Positions 1 to 11,700 of a stretch of DNA of 64,000 nt are shown piece by piece (positions within the stretch are counted from its first letter, which is position 1; every line of letters begins with the position of its first letter). A program made the translations under genes and the position numbers. Under the pieces are notes generated by a model, which had not been told where the DNA came from, made no database searches, and worked only from the letters and a program-made list of their open reading frames with translations. Source of the stretch: Cephalopachus bancanus (taxonomy: Eukaryota; Chordata; Mammalia; Primates; Tarsiidae). The DNA is taken from the NCBI GenBank assembly GCA_027257055.1, contig JAPVLO010000574.1, forward strand, positions 186,001-250,000. The letters run 5' to 3'.

Positions 1-397
1 TGTAAGGGGGGATCAAAGAAATGGCTTCAGCCTCGAAACAGATGTTACTCCCTTCCTGGAGACTTTTTTGAAGTTTTTTTCCTCTGTAAACATTGCAAGA
101 TTAGTTGTACCCTTATCCGCCACACCTGCATAACTAGCCACATCTGCTTCTGTAAACTCGCTAGTTTGCTTATACCAGTAGAATATTGCGATAAGAGCTC
201 TGGAATATATCCAACTCTAGCTAACAAAGATGTAAGCTAGGACTACTTAAAGAAGCTCTGGGCTGCAACTCGGGCCGTCTTGCTTGGAATTCCCTTCCTG
301 CAAGCAGTCGTCAGCTGGCAGAGCCTTGAGTAATAGACTTCTCTTTTGTTAAAATTGAGTCAGTGGGCTATTATTTAATTGCTCGGACCCTACTTCA
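1..397 (+). mobile_element. Solo LTR, ERV1-like, touching the window edge
   Basis: The stretch starts with TG and ends with CA after 'cggaccctacttca'. It has LTR order: a TATA-like 'acttaaa' near 243, a possible poly(A) region near 325-335, then a short U5-like tail. No retroviral internal sequence follows, so a solo LTR is likely. Base 1 is the window edge, so the true 5' end and target duplication cannot be checked. The family was not identified; ERV1 is a guess from layout. Confidence 0.6.
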
Positions 398-2129
398 CTC
401 AGGAGGCCAATAATTTGTTTTTTGCATGTATTACATGTTGGCTGCAGATTGGTTTTAATTCTGCTGCTTTTCCACACGATTTCTTCCTTCCTGGATCCAG
501 ACTGAAGAGCAGCCCCCAGCTGGGACCTACTACTTTCATGCCCAAAGGCAAAGGCAAGAGACCTAATGAAACCTCATTTTGGCTCTTAGACCATTTATTT
601 AGGACTGGCAAACTGCTAGTTCTGCTCATATCTTTTTAGCAAAGCAAATCACATGGCCAAAAGTAATGTCAACAGGGCAAAGAATTATACTTCCTCCACA
701 GAGAGGTATTGTAAGTCACATGGAAATGAGCATGGATATAAACTCCTTTAAATGTTTATTTCTCTTTCTTCACATGCAAGATATACTCATAAATCGGTTC
801 ATGTCTTTTTGCTAGCTTGGTAAACCCCAGGAGGTCAAGGCTATGTCAATCTTACTATTCTTCTCTAAGCACTGTACTTGAAACAATAGTATCTCAAAAG
901 TATTGTTTAATTAATGAATAGCATGTTTCTTTTTGTTTGGGAGGCTATAAGGAAATAATTTTTAGAATTGCTGAAAGGCTCCATAAAGCTAAAGCAGGGC
1001 TCAGATGTAGATTTCATGACCTTAGCCTCCTGGAGAGCACTTGGTGTTTCTCTGAGTTGGCATGGCTTTGTTCTGTAAAACTGAGGAGAAATCAACTAGA
1101 TTAAAATATAGTTTATGGCATGTAGTGGTATTTATTGCTGATGGAGATAACAGAACCAGAATAGGAGAATGCTTTCTAGACCAATTACCAAACCCAAAGA
1201 AAAAACTTTGAAAGGTATACTTGAGAATCTTATATTTTGATGGCTTAATGTCATTCTGAAAAAAACAAACAAAAATCCAGAATTTTATCCACTTGTCGTC
1301 CATGTTATATGAAAAAAATTGTAATTATTTAAAGAGAAACATTTTTTTTATTACCTTGAATTTAAAGTCATTTTCCTCTCACATTTTTAGAGCTTCTGAA
1401 TATTTATTATTTGTCAGTATATCCAATAAAGCAGAAATCATTTTCACCTTTGTAAAGATAATAATGCCAACAGAGACAACATGACTTGCTAAGGGCAGAG
1501 TGATTTAGAGACTGAGTCACAAACAAAGTCCTGGCTTCCTAATTAGCAGGCTGCTGTCTTACATCCCAAGCTTATAGCTTTATCTTGTGTCCCCTGGCAC
1601 TGTTGAGTAAGGTAATATTATTATCATTATTGTATTACTGTTCAGCTCCAGTGAGTCCCTTCTGCCTCAAAGTATTTGCTGATCATATTCACAGATTAGT
1701 AATCCTGAAAACTAGTAAAAAGAAGGGTAGGGACAAAGTCATGAATATGACTAATCATATAATAATTTCCCATGACATTATAGCCACTTTGAGCACACAG
1801 GTTCTGAATGCAGCACTTGGCCTAAACATCTATGTGGTAATTGCCATGTAGCACAAAAAGCAAATGTGTGAGGGATAAGGAAAATATACAGCTAAAAATG
1901 TTAGTTCATTTTCTTCTCCTCTGTGCCACCTTTTAAAAACTTTCCTCCTCCTTTTACCTCAGGACAGTTGGAATACAAATCTCTGACAGCATTTTGACCT
2001 GGCCAGAAATGTACTTCTATTAGTGTGCTGTAATAATCAATTCATTCCCATTTCACCCCTTTGGCTGTTCAACCCTGAGTGAAGAAAAACCAATTTGTAG
2101 TGGGAAAGAGAAGGCTCCTTTTGCATTCT
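398..2129. other. No recognised feature
   Basis: AT-rich sequence with only short frames that have no recognisable protein character. I see no repeat family with confidence; very old MIR or L2 pieces could be hidden here. Confidence 0.5.
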
Positions 2130-3030
2130 CATCACAGAGGGGATAAATGAGCATCATCTTTCCTTCCTGCATCACCATTTTCTCTCTCTACTAGAGCTTT
2201 CTCACCAATTTTTAAAAATGTTGCTAGTTCTCTCAAAGGAGAAAGAATAACATTCTTCTGATCCCACTTTCTACTCCAATTACATCTAATTTTTCTCTTT
2301 CATTTTATAAAAATCTTTTCAACAGTTTTGGCTTTACAAGTTATTTCCACTTTCTTTCATTTTTTATTGACCCCACTTCAGTAGACTTTCCCACAACTTG
2401 TTTATTAAATTGAATTTGTCAAGGTCACTAATAAGCCCCATATTACTAAATCCAATGATCAATACTGTGCTCATCTTAATTTGGCCTTTCAACATTCATC
2501 AGTTGGTTGTCCATCATTATCTAAATACTGCCTTTCAATTGGTTTTTAGGATGTCATACACTTGTTTTTTCCCACCTCACTGGCCACTCTTCAGTCTTCT
2601 TTGCTTATTCCTCTTCATCTCCCAGATCTTAAAATATTGCAGTTCCCATAGGCTCCATGCTTGATCCCCATCACCTCTCTAATTACACCTTATGTGTGTA
2701 AAAACTTTCCATATATTAAATAACTTGCAAATGAGTATGTATCTCTAGCCCAGATCTTTCCTCTGAACTTCAGACTAATATAGTCAGCTGTTTATTCTAT
2801 GCCTCTATGTGGTTGTTTAGTAGATGATCTAAAACTCAACATGTTAAAAATTGAGATCCTGATAAATTGCCCTTAACCTGTTATTTAAGAATTCCTTCCC
2901 ATTTCAGTTAATGGCAATGCCATTCTTCCAGTATCTTTGACCAAGTTTTTGGAGTCATCTTCTACTCTTCTGTTTCTTACACACACCAAATTGAGGATTA
3001 AATCTGACCTTTTTTCTTTTATCCAAATTC

Positions 3031-3656
3031 CTAAGAGGCTTGGAGAGTCACGCCTGATAAGGACTCACCAGATGGGTTTTATTACCCTATTACTCTATAT
3101 ACTAGGGTTTGTTTTACAACTCTGGCATAACAACACACAACAAATAAAGGAAGTAAACGAAGTATTTTATGGCCCTGAAAGGACATCTCCTGGGAACTCC
3201 TAGACTCTAGGAACCTTGAAAGACACTCATCTATCCTCTCTGAAGACTGCAACATTTAGGACTTCATCTACATATCAACAAACCTGGATTCTTTCCATCC
3301 TCATATCCCAGCAAAATATCTCCTCAACTAATTTCAAAAATTCCGTAGATAGGAATTACAAATTACCAGTTAAGAAATCTTTGAATTCATCTGTGATCTG
3401 CAAGCCCTCCCTCCCACCCCTGCTTAGAAATGTCTCTTCTCAGACCAAATCAATGAAAATCTCCCATGTATTGATTTATGACTTTTGTAACTTCTGACTC
3501 CCTAAAATAATGTATAACCAAGTCACCATTCAAACACAGTGGGCACATGTTCTCAGAACCTTTAGGGGACATAGGTCTCGGGTCTAGGTTTTCAAGTTTG
3601 GTTCAGAATAAACCATCTTAAAATCTTTTACAGAGTTTGTTGTCTTTTCATCAACA
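3031..3656 (+). mobile_element. Solo LTR inserted in the L2, ERV1-like
   Basis: It begins near 'ctaagaggcttggagagtc' and ends with 'tttacagagtttgttgtctt' then 'tcatcaaca', a tail I know from MER4/MER41-type LTRs. A poly(A) signal 'aataaa' lies near 3606. Flanks 'aaattc' (3025-3030) and 'aaatcc' (3657-3662) look like a short target duplication, and L2 resumes directly after it. No gag or pol is attached. The exact family name is uncertain. Confidence 0.65.
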
Positions 3657-4349
3657 AAATCCAAATCCAGTGAGCAAATCCTCTCAGCTCTACCTTTAAA
3701 ATGTAGTATATTCAGAATCGTATACTCTTTCATCAAATCCCCCACCAATACCCTGGCCCTTCTTTATTGCTGTAGAATTCTAGCTGATCTTCTTGCTTCA
3801 GTCAGTATTTCCATTTGATATTTTCTCAGCACACTGGTCAGAATGACCTTGTTAAAAGTGAAGTCAGCTTATGTAATGGCACTGCTTCAGAGTATTCCTA
3901 ATAAATAAAAGAAAATTTAGAAAATACCTTGAAATACTTCTAGTATTGTTGCAAGTAAAAGCTAAAGTAAATTGATACAGGATCTAGCCTCTGTTACTTA
4001 ACTTATGTCACCTCTCACTATTCTCCCCATTGCTGAATCTGTATCTACTGATCCCAAAAGAGGGCACCAGCAACAAACTTGCCTAATGGCTATCCATTCA
4101 TCATTTTCTCTACTTAAGATACTCTTCCTCTAAATATCTACATAACTCATTCCCATACATCATCTAAGCCCTTATTTAACTATCAGCTTCTAAGTGAGAT
4201 TTTCCTTGACCACCTGATAAAGATTGCAAACTTTATTTTTTCTCTTCACACCTATTACCATTAAGAATATTATGTATTTTATGTTTTTAATATTGAATAT
4301 TCTTAGCCTTTCTCCACTATTCTCAGAAGGATAGAAATATTATTTTTGA

Positions 4350-4639
4350 GCCGGGCTCGGTGGCTCAGCCTGTAATCCCATGCCTTTGGGAGGCTGAGGT
4401 GAGTGGATTGCCTGAGCCCGCGGGTTCGAGACCCACCTGGGCAGGCGAGACCTCATCTCTACAATAAATCAAAAAATTAGCTGGGCATGGTAGTGTGCGC
4501 CTGTAGTTCCAGCTACTTGGAAGGCTGAGGCGGAAGGATCGCCGGAGCCCAGCAGGTCGAGGCTGTGGTGGCCGGGAGTAGCCACTGCACTCCAGTCTGG
4601 GCGACAGAATGAGACTCCAACTCAAAAAAAAAAAAAAGG
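4350..4639 (+). mobile_element. Lineage-specific dimeric Alu
   Basis: Complete Alu from 'gccgggctcggtggctcag' to its poly(A). A 13-bp TSD 'aatattatttttg' flanks it (4336-4348 and 4640-4652). It lacks the 'aacttgg' stretch in the left arm, as do most copies here, and reads 'gggcaggcgagacctc'. Confidence 0.95.
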
Positions 4640-4799
4640 AATATTATTTTTGTTTTGTTTAGTGCTTAATCCCAGTGCATAGATAAGTGGCTGGCACATG
4701 GCTGGCACATGGTGTTTTTTCACATTAATCGATGAGTGCCTGGCTAAGTGAATGAATTCTGGAGGGAAAAGCAAACTACTATTTTATATAAATGTAGAA

Positions 4800-5195
4800 A
4801 TTAGGCTCTGTTGAGCAATAAATCACTCTAAAACTTAGTGGCTTAAAACAATTTATTTAGTTCATGATTTTGTGGATTCGCAATTTTGTCTGAATTCAAG
4901 CTAGGTAATTTTTCTGCTCTTGGTTGGGTTGACTAATGCATTTTCAGGTCAACTAGGTCGTTTTGCTTTTTCGGTTTGGCTGTCAGTAAAGGAAACGGGG
5001 GCAACCAGGTCATATGCCTATCATCATCCAGAAAGCTATTCTGAACTGTTCACCTGGTAGCTGGGCAGAATTCTGAGAGAGTACATACATGAGCAAGGCC
5101 TTTGGAGACCTAAGCTGGGAACTGAAAGAACATTTATTTCAGCCACATTCTAGTGATCAAAGAAAGTCCAAGAATAACCCATACTCAAGAGGTGG
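4800..5195 (+). repeat. Old interspersed repeat (MER-like), diverged
   Basis: The opening 'aaacttagtggcttaaaaca' and the later 'tcagccacattctagtgatc' match a widespread mammalian medium-reiterated repeat that I recognise by sight but cannot name with certainty. It is heavily diverged, with no coding capacity. Confidence 0.5.
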
Positions 5196-5229
5196 AGAAA
5201 TAAATTTCTCTTGATAAAAAGAGTTACAG

Positions 5230-5516
5230 GCCAGGCTTGGTGGCTCAGCCTATAATCCCACACTTTGGGAGGCTGAGGAGAGTGGATTGCCTGAGCCTGA
5301 GGGTTCGAGACCTGCCTGGGCAACTTGGAAAGACCTAATCTCTACAATAAATCAAAAAATTAGCTAGGCGTGGTAGCGCGTGCCTGTAGTTCCGGCTACT
5401 TGGAAGGCTGAGGCAGAAGGATTGCCGGAGCCCAGCAGGTTGAGGCTGCAGTGACTGGGAGCGGCCATTGCACTCCAGTCTGGGCGACAGACTCCAACTA
5501 AAAAGAAAAAAAAAAA
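5230..5516 (+). mobile_element. Lineage-specific Alu, long-linker subtype
   Basis: Complete dimer ending in an A-rich tail with one G. It keeps 'gggcaacttgg' in the left arm, unlike the deleted subtype. A short TSD 'agttaca' is seen just before it and after the tail. Confidence 0.92.
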
Positions 5517-5979
5517 GTTACAAAGTCACCTTGCAAAAGGGCATGGATGCAGGGACGAAAATAATTTCAGTCATTTTTGCAAACAATTTACTACTGTAGA
5601 TTACCAAGAAAGGATCAGAAATTCTTTGCAAATAGCTTTCTGGAATAGAAACAGATAACCATCTCTCTTGAGTGATTTAGACTAAGACAAAATAAATAAT
5701 TTCTTACTATCCATGAATCTTTCAGTGAGACCATACTTTCCATCTAAGTAATCTGATTTACTTTTTATATCATCTATGACTCAGGATCAATATTGAGAAA
5801 CAACATAATTGAATGAAATAAGAACAGTGATTGTTAATACAGAGTTTGCCATTGACTCATTTTTTTGCACATATTTATGTTAGGAGTCAATCTTCAATAA
5901 GCAGAAAAATAATGTATTAAAATTCAAGTCTTGTTCATATTCAAAACTCTTAGAAAACAAGGAATAAATAAAAGATAAC
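5517..5979. other. No recognised feature
   Basis: AT-rich spacer between two Alus. I see no repeat family or coding signal. Confidence 0.5.
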
Positions 5980-6268
5980 TTTTTTTTTTTTTTTGAGTTG
6001 GAGACTCACTCTGTCGCCCAGACTGGAGTGCAGTGGCTGCTCCTGGCCACCGCAGCCTCGACCTGCTGGGCTCCGGCGATCCTTCCACCTCAGCCTTCCA
6101 AGTAGCCAGAATTACAGGCATGCGCTACCACGCCCGGCTGATTTTTTGATTTATTGTAGAGACGAGGTCTTTCTGCCCAGGCGGGTCTCGAACCCGCGTG
6201 CTCAGGCAATCCACTCACCTCAGCCTCCCAAAGGCACGGGATTACAGGCTGAGCCACCAAGCCCAGCT
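5980..6268 (-). mobile_element. Lineage-specific Alu
   Basis: Poly(T) then 'gagttggagactcactctgt', ending in 'gcccagct'. It is the deleted subtype ('tctgcccaggcgggtctcg'). Target duplication 'aaaagat' is visible on both sides. The long plus-strand frame across it is an Alu artefact. Confidence 0.93.
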
Positions 6269-7413
6269 AAAAGATTCTTAATCCTATTTTTAAAAATTAT
6301 AAAAATCCCACAGCAGATATCATTTTTAACGCTGAATAGTGAAAAATTTCCTCTGAGATTAGAAGTGAGACAAGGAAGTTCATAATAAACACATCTAGTC
6401 TATTGAATCTCTTACATGTTTTATATGTTCAGCAGCAATAAAGCAAGAAATAAAAACAAAAGTTCTAAGAAAACAAATAATTAATAGTGCCACAGTTCTC
6501 AGCATAATTCTATACAAAATCATCTACAAATGAACTATTAGAATTAATAAGTGAATGTAGAAAGTCTTTAGCTATAAACTCAATATGCAAAAATATTTTA
6601 CATACTAGCAACAAAGAAATAGGAAATTTAAAATGAGAATATATTTGTAGTGGTATCAAAAATCCAAACACTTGAGAATAAATTTGGTAAAAGCTATACA
6701 AGAAATTTACATTGAAAATGCAAAAAGTTTGTTGAAAGAAATTTAATAACCTAAATGGCAAGATATACAATGCTTATAAATTGGAACATTTGATACAGTT
6801 AAAATGTCATTATCTCTAACTTGATTTATTAATTCAGCATAATCTCAATGGAAACGATTTTCAGTAATTGAAGAGCTAACTTCTAGTGCAATTTCTAAAA
6901 TTTGCATGGAAAAACAAAGGGGTAAGAATGTACAAGGAAAAATACAAAGCTGGAAAACTTATATGACCAGATACTATGGTTTATTATAAAATGATAGTAA
7001 GTAAAATTATGTGCTACAAGTTCAATGATAAAGAACTAGGCAAAAACAAAAACAAAAACAAAAACAGAGCACAGTGTTCTGAAACAGAATCACACATATA
7101 TAGGCTATTTATTGCAATTATGACTGCACAGTGCAAAAGGGGAAGATCTAATAAATAACTGTAGTGGAATCAATTAGATGTCTATATGGATGAAAATGAA
7201 ATTTAATCCCATTTTCAATATATGAGAGGGGATCTCCCCCCAAAATCATAATTTATTTATAAAAAATTGTGTATTCATTCTTATATGTTTAAACTTATAT
7301 GTGTACCTTCAAAGTACACCCCATTTGATCAAAACACTTATTGAGATGCTTTTTCCACTGTTCAAAACAGTTTTTGAACTAGTCAATTTTGATGTCTTTT
7401 AGTTTTTCTGCCA

Positions 7414-7700
7414 ATTTTTTTTTTTTTTTTTTTGAGTTGGAGTTTCACTCTGTTGCCCAGACTGGAGTGTAGTGGCCGCTCCCGCAGCCTCAACCTGCTG
7501 GGCTCAGGCAATCCTTCCGCCTCAGCCTTCCAAGTAGCCGGAATTACAGGCATGCACTACCCTGCCCAGCTGATTTTTTGATTTATTGTAGAGATGAGGT
7601 CTCGCTGCCCAGGAGGGTCTCGAACCCGCGGGCTCAGGCAATCCACTCACCTCAGCCTCCCAAAGGCGCGGGATTACAGGCTGAGCCACCGAGCCCGGCT
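7414..7700 (-). mobile_element. Lineage-specific Alu inside the mariner
   Basis: A 13-bp TSD 'tctgccaattttt' at 7407-7419 and 7701-7713 shows insertion into the mariner transposase relic. The left arm is a deleted-subtype copy; about ten bases ('ctggccac' region) are missing from the right arm near 7480. Confidence 0.95.
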
Positions 7701-7761
7701 TCTGCCAATTTTTGTTTCACTTCTTTCACATTGGAAAAACCTTACCCTTTGAAAACTTTTT

Positions 7762-7995
7762 TCATCTGTGGAAACAAAAAAAGTCGCTCAGCGCACAATG
7801 AGGTGAATAGGGATGGTAGGGCACGGGGATCATGCTGTTTTTGGTCAAAAACTGCTGAATATTCAGCATGGTGTGGGCAGGTACATTGTCACGGTGAAAG
7901 AACAAGTTACCTGTTTGCCACAACTTGGGATGTTTCTTCCTCAAATCATTATGCAACCTTCTTAAAACTTCCAGATAAAAACTTTGGTTGACCAT
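7762..7995 (-). pseudogene. Mariner transposase fragment
   Basis: A 77-residue frame matching the central catalytic part of mariner (Tc1/mariner superfamily) transposases, enzymes that cut and paste the element at TA sites. Visible parts are an 'EVLRRLHNDLRKKHPKLW' helix, the 'HRDNVPAHT' block with a catalytic Asp, and 'YSPHCALSDFF' near the third acidic position. The usual protein is about 345 residues; here the N-terminal DNA-binding region is missing or unreadable and the frame ends early. It has no start or promoter of its own. This is a relic, not a host gene such as SETMAR. Confidence 0.8.
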
Positions 7996-8200
7996 TTAAT
8001 CAAGAGTGTACTAGAAGGCCCCGACTCCAAAAAAATAATTCTGAGGGTTTTTTTTTGGTTCCCCCTTCAAACTCAACATTCAATTTCAGATAAACTATAG
8101 ATCTAATGTGAAAAAATAAATAAATATTTTAGAATAAAATATAGGAGAATATTTACATGACCTTAGGGAAGGCAGGTTTCTGAAAACGGGCATTAAAAAT

Positions 8201-8466
8201 ATTTGGGAGGCTGAGGTGAGTGGATTGCCTGAGCCCGTGGGTTCGAGAATTGCCTAGGCAACTTGGCAAGACCTCATCTCTACAATAAATCAAAAAATTA
8301 GCCGGGCGTGGGAGCGCGCACCTGTAGTTCCAGCTACTTGGAAGGCTGAGGCGGAAGATCCCAGGAGCCCAGCAGGTAGAGGCTGCGGTGGCCGGGAGGG
8401 CCACTGCACTCCAGTCTGGGCCACGGAGTGAGACTCCAACTCAAAAAACAAACAAACAAACAAAAA
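8201..8466 (+). mobile_element. 5'-truncated Alu
   Basis: The copy begins at 'tttgggaggctgaggtgag', so the A box of the Pol III promoter is missing. It is the long-linker subtype ('ggcaacttggcaagacc') and ends in (caaa)n. The flanks 'aaaaatat' and 'aaaaatat' suggest a short target duplication. Confidence 0.88.
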
Positions 8467-8977
8467 ATATATATATGAAAATGATATATCAGATTACACA
8501 AAGATTAATACATATTTTTATCCAAAGAAACTATTAATACTGCACAAACACTAGCTACAAAAGGGGAGAAGATATTTCCTTTTTATTTTCTATCACATGC
8601 TGGGTTTTTTCCTTTTTATTTTAATAGTTAGGTGATTCACCTAACTAATTTTTGGTTACATGGATTCATTGTATATTGACAAAGAAGTTTGGGCTGTACA
8701 TGCACCAAACACCCCTACCTACTCACATTGTACTCAATAGGTGATATTTCATCCCTCCACCCCTTCCCAACCTTCCACTTCTGAGTCTCCAGTGTCCATT
8801 ATGACATTCTACATGCCTTTGCAGATCCTTAGTGTAGCTCACACTTATAAGTTAGAACATGTGGTGCTTGGTTTTCTGTTCTTGCATTAGTTCACTTAGG
8901 ATAATGTTTTCCAGTTCCATCGAAGTTTTTGTAAAAGGCTTTATTCATTCTTTTTTGATGGCTGCATAGTAATCCAT

Positions 8978-9068
8978 TATATATATATAATATATATAAT
9001 GTTTTAGATATATATAATATATATATAATGGTTTAGATATATGTGTGTGTGTGTGTGTGTGTGTATAT
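8978..9068. repeat. (TA)n and (TG)n microsatellite in the L1 3' end
   Basis: A run of 'atatataatatata' units with a repeated 'gtttagatata' block, followed by (TG)n. It lies at the L1 position that normally reads 'ccattgtgtatatg'. Confidence 0.9.
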
Positions 9069-9152
9069 AAAATTTTATTATCCACCAATCAGTTGACGGG
9101 CATTTAGGTTGACTTTACATCTTTGCAATTGTGAATTGTGCTGCAATAAACA

Positions 9153-11700
9153 TCAGAGTCCAGGTGTCTTTTTTGTATAATAACTTTGCTCAGTGCACGA
9201 TGAGGTGAATAAGGAGGGTAGGGTTGCAAAGGAACAGTCCTTTGGGTAGCTCTCTAGTAGTGGGATCACTGGATCGAATGGTAAATCTACTTTCAGTTCT
9301 CTGAGAAATCTCCATACCAATTTCCATAGTGGTTGTACTAATTTGCACTCCATCCAACAGTGTACAGGTGTACCCTTTTCATGGTATCCATACCAGCATC
9401 TACTGATTTTTGTTTTTTTAATAATGGCAATTCTGTCTGGTATAAAGTGGTATCATATTGTGGTTTTAATTATAATTTCTCTGATGACTATTGATGTTGA
9501 ACATTTTTTCATGTGTTTGTTGACTATTTTTAAAATCTTTTGAGGAATGTTTGTCATGTTTGCCCACTTTTTAATGGGGTTATTTGCTTTTCTCTTGCTA
9601 ATTTGTTTGAGTTTTTGGTAGATTCTGAATATTAGTCCTTTATCAGATGCATAGTTTGCAAAGATCTCCTATTCTGTAGGTTGTATATTTGCTCTGTTGA
9701 TTATTTCTCTTGCTGTGCAGAAGCCTTTTGGTTTAATTAAGTCCTACTTATTTATTTTTGTTTGCATTGCATTTGGTTTTGGGGTCTTATCCATAAGTTG
9801 TTTTCCAAGGTCAATGTCTAGAAGAATTTTTCCGAGGTTTTCTTCTAGAATTTTTCTAATTTCAGGTCTGACACTTAAGTTTAATCCATCTTGAGTTAAT
9901 GTTTACATATGGTGAGAGATAGTAATCAAGTTTCAATTTTCTGCATGTAGCTATCTAAATTTCCAACATTTTTTGTTAAATAGAGTTTTCTCTCCCAGTG
10001 TATATTTTTGTCTGCTTTGTTGAAGATTTGTTGGCTGTAGATATTTGAGTTTATTTCTGAATTCTCTATTTTGTTCCATTGGTCCATTTGTCTGCTCTTG
10101 TACCAGTACCATGTTGTTTTGGTTACTGTAGCCTGGTAGTATAATTTGAAATCAGATAATGTGATGTCTCCAGTGTTGTTCCTTTTTCTGAGGACTGCTT
10201 TGGCTATTCTGGCTATTTGTTTAGGCTTCATATGAATTTTAGGATTATTGTTATTTTAATTCCATGATTAATGACATTGGTAGCTTAATAGGGATTGCAC
10301 TGACTGTGTAGATTACTTTGGGTAAAATGAACATTTTAATGTTGCAGTTTCCAATAAATGAGCATGGAATGTTTTTCTATTTGTGTCTTCTATAATTTCT
10401 TTCACCAGTGTTTTGTATTTTTCTTTGTAGAGATTTTTCACCTCATTGATTAAGTGTATTTCTTGGTATTTTAACTTTTTGGCAGCTGTAGCAAATGTAA
10501 TACAGTTTCTAATTTGAATTTAAGCTTGGTCTCTATTGATGTATAGCAGTGCTACTGCTTTTTGTGTGTTAATTTTGTACCCTGAGACTTTACTGAATTC
10601 ACTTATCAAGTTCAAGGGTCTTTTGGAGAACTCCTTAGGATTCTCTAGGTATATGACCATATTATTGGCATACAGAAATAGTTTTCTTTTTTCTTTTTTT
10701 CTTTGGATGCTCTTTATTTCTATCTCTTGTCTGATTGCTCTGGCTAAGACTTCCAGTACTATGTGGAGCGGGAGTGATAAAAATGGGCATACTTGTCCTG
10801 TTCCAGTTCTGAGTGGGTATGTGTTCAACTTTTCTCCATTCAGTATGACATTGGCTGTTGGTTTGTCCTTTATGACTTTATTATTTTGAGAAAAGTTCCT
10901 TCTATGCCTATTTTGTTGAGGCTTTTTAACATGAAGGGATGCTGAATTTTATCAAATGCTTTTTCTGTGTCCATTGAAATGATCATATAATTTTTTATTT
11001 TAATTCTGTTTATCTGGTGGATCATGTTTTATTCCACTGTCGTCTGAGAAGGTACTTGATATGATTCCAACTCTTTTGAATTTATTGAGACTTGATTTAT
11101 GGACTATCATGTGCTCTAGCTTGGAGAATGTTCCACGTGCTAATGAGAGAGTATATATTCTGTAATTTTGAAGTGGAAGGTTCTGTAGATGTCTGTTAGT
11201 GCCATTTACTCTAGAATCTAGTTTAGCTCCAGTGTTTCTTTGTTGTCTTTCTGCCTTGATATCTGTCTATTGGTGTCAATGTAGTGTTGAAGTCTTCCAC
11301 TGTTTGTTATGGTTTTGTCTATTTCATTTCTTAGGATTAGAAGAATTTGTTTAATGAAATTTGGAGCCCTGATATTAGGTGCATATATGTGTAAAATTGG
11401 TATATCTTCTTGTAAGATTGACCCCTTTATAATTACATAATAAATTTTTTTTCCACTGCTATTAATTAAAAGTCTGTTTTACCTGATAAGAGAATAGATA
11501 CTCCAGTTCATTATTTTGTGTAGAATATATTTTTTCCACCCATTTACCTACCTTATGCCTATACACATCTTTGTGTTAAGTGGGTCTCTTGAAGGCATCA
11601 AATATTTGAATTATGCTTTTTTAAATCCATTCTGGCAATCTTTATCTTTTAAGTGGGCATTGAGACAATTTAGCTTCAGGGTAAGTAACGAGATGTAAAG
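9153..11700 (-). pseudogene. L1 ORF2 remnant (endonuclease/reverse transcriptase)
   Basis: The ORF2 protein nicks target DNA and copies L1 RNA. Here only fragments remain on the minus strand. 10520-10828 is a reverse-transcriptase piece in which the usual 'FADD' active site reads 'LYANN', so both catalytic Asp positions are changed. 9926-10231 holds the '[17 protein letters not shown]' block, and 9153-9353 holds the C-terminal '[18 protein letters not shown]' block. The last piece then runs into a short mariner-like stretch (see findings). The endonuclease part near 11280-11640 is readable only as DNA. Multiple stops and frameshifts rule out activity. Confidence 0.8.

Larger units (their letters stand above)
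2130..4757 (+). mobile_element. Long L2 LINE, interrupted by an LTR and an Alu
   Basis: The stretch follows the L2 LINE consensus as I know it. It runs from ORF2-type sequence ('tgtcaaggtcactaataagc' near 2417, 'actaaatccaatgatcaata' near 2445, 'ctcactggccactcttcagt' near 2575) through 'caaatcctctcagctctacc' near 3675 to the 3' end near 4200 ('ttttccttgaccacctgat') and the 'ctggcacat' tail near 4690. An LTR splits it at 3031-3656 and an Alu at 4350-4639. Both flanks of each insertion rejoin in register. About 1.7 kb of L2 survives, long for this ancient family. Frames are broken and there is no intact reverse transcriptase. Confidence 0.8.
7223..8069 (-). mobile_element. Mariner DNA transposon copy 1
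   Basis: The ends are inverted repeats: 'tgagaggggatctcccc' at 7223 and, at the other end, the reverse complement of a matching 'tgaagggggaaccaaaaa' at 8052-8069. A TA precedes the left end. Read on the minus strand, 7762-7995 encodes a piece of mariner transposase with 'HRDNVPAHT', which carries the second Asp of the DD34D catalytic triad, and 'PYHPYSPHCALSDFF', where the third Asp region sits. The frame is short and broken, so the element is dead. An Alu split it later. Confidence 0.85.
6490..8581 (+). mobile_element. Old L1M ORF2 remnant, host of several insertions
   Basis: Diverged L1 ORF2 3' sequence. 'actcaatatgcaaaaatatt' (near 6578) and 'tttgcatggaaaaacaaag' (near 6901) correspond to the end of the reverse-transcriptase region; 'ataggagaatatttacatga' (near 8141) and 'aggggagaagatatttcc' (near 8561) lie further downstream in ORF2. 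It is broken by the mariner at 7223-8069 and the Alu at 8201-8466. The same L1 appears to resume at about 13955-14020 and again at 21080-21530. No open frame survives. Confidence 0.7.

Noticed and set aside
45..639. Short frames near the left edge (45-227, 379-639, 399-629)
   Set aside because: They overlap an LTR and each other on opposite strands, with no domain or start context.
5993..6385. 130-codon plus-strand frame rich in 'RLECSG', 'SFRLSLPSS'-type words
   Set aside because: It is the reverse strand of an Alu. The same frame appears in nearly every minus-strand copy (7578, 15545, 25400, 41315, 50575, 52345) and is not a gene.
7762..7995. Possible domesticated transposase gene such as SETMAR
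   Set aside because: Only 77 residues, no start, no SET exon, split by an Alu; it is a dead mariner.
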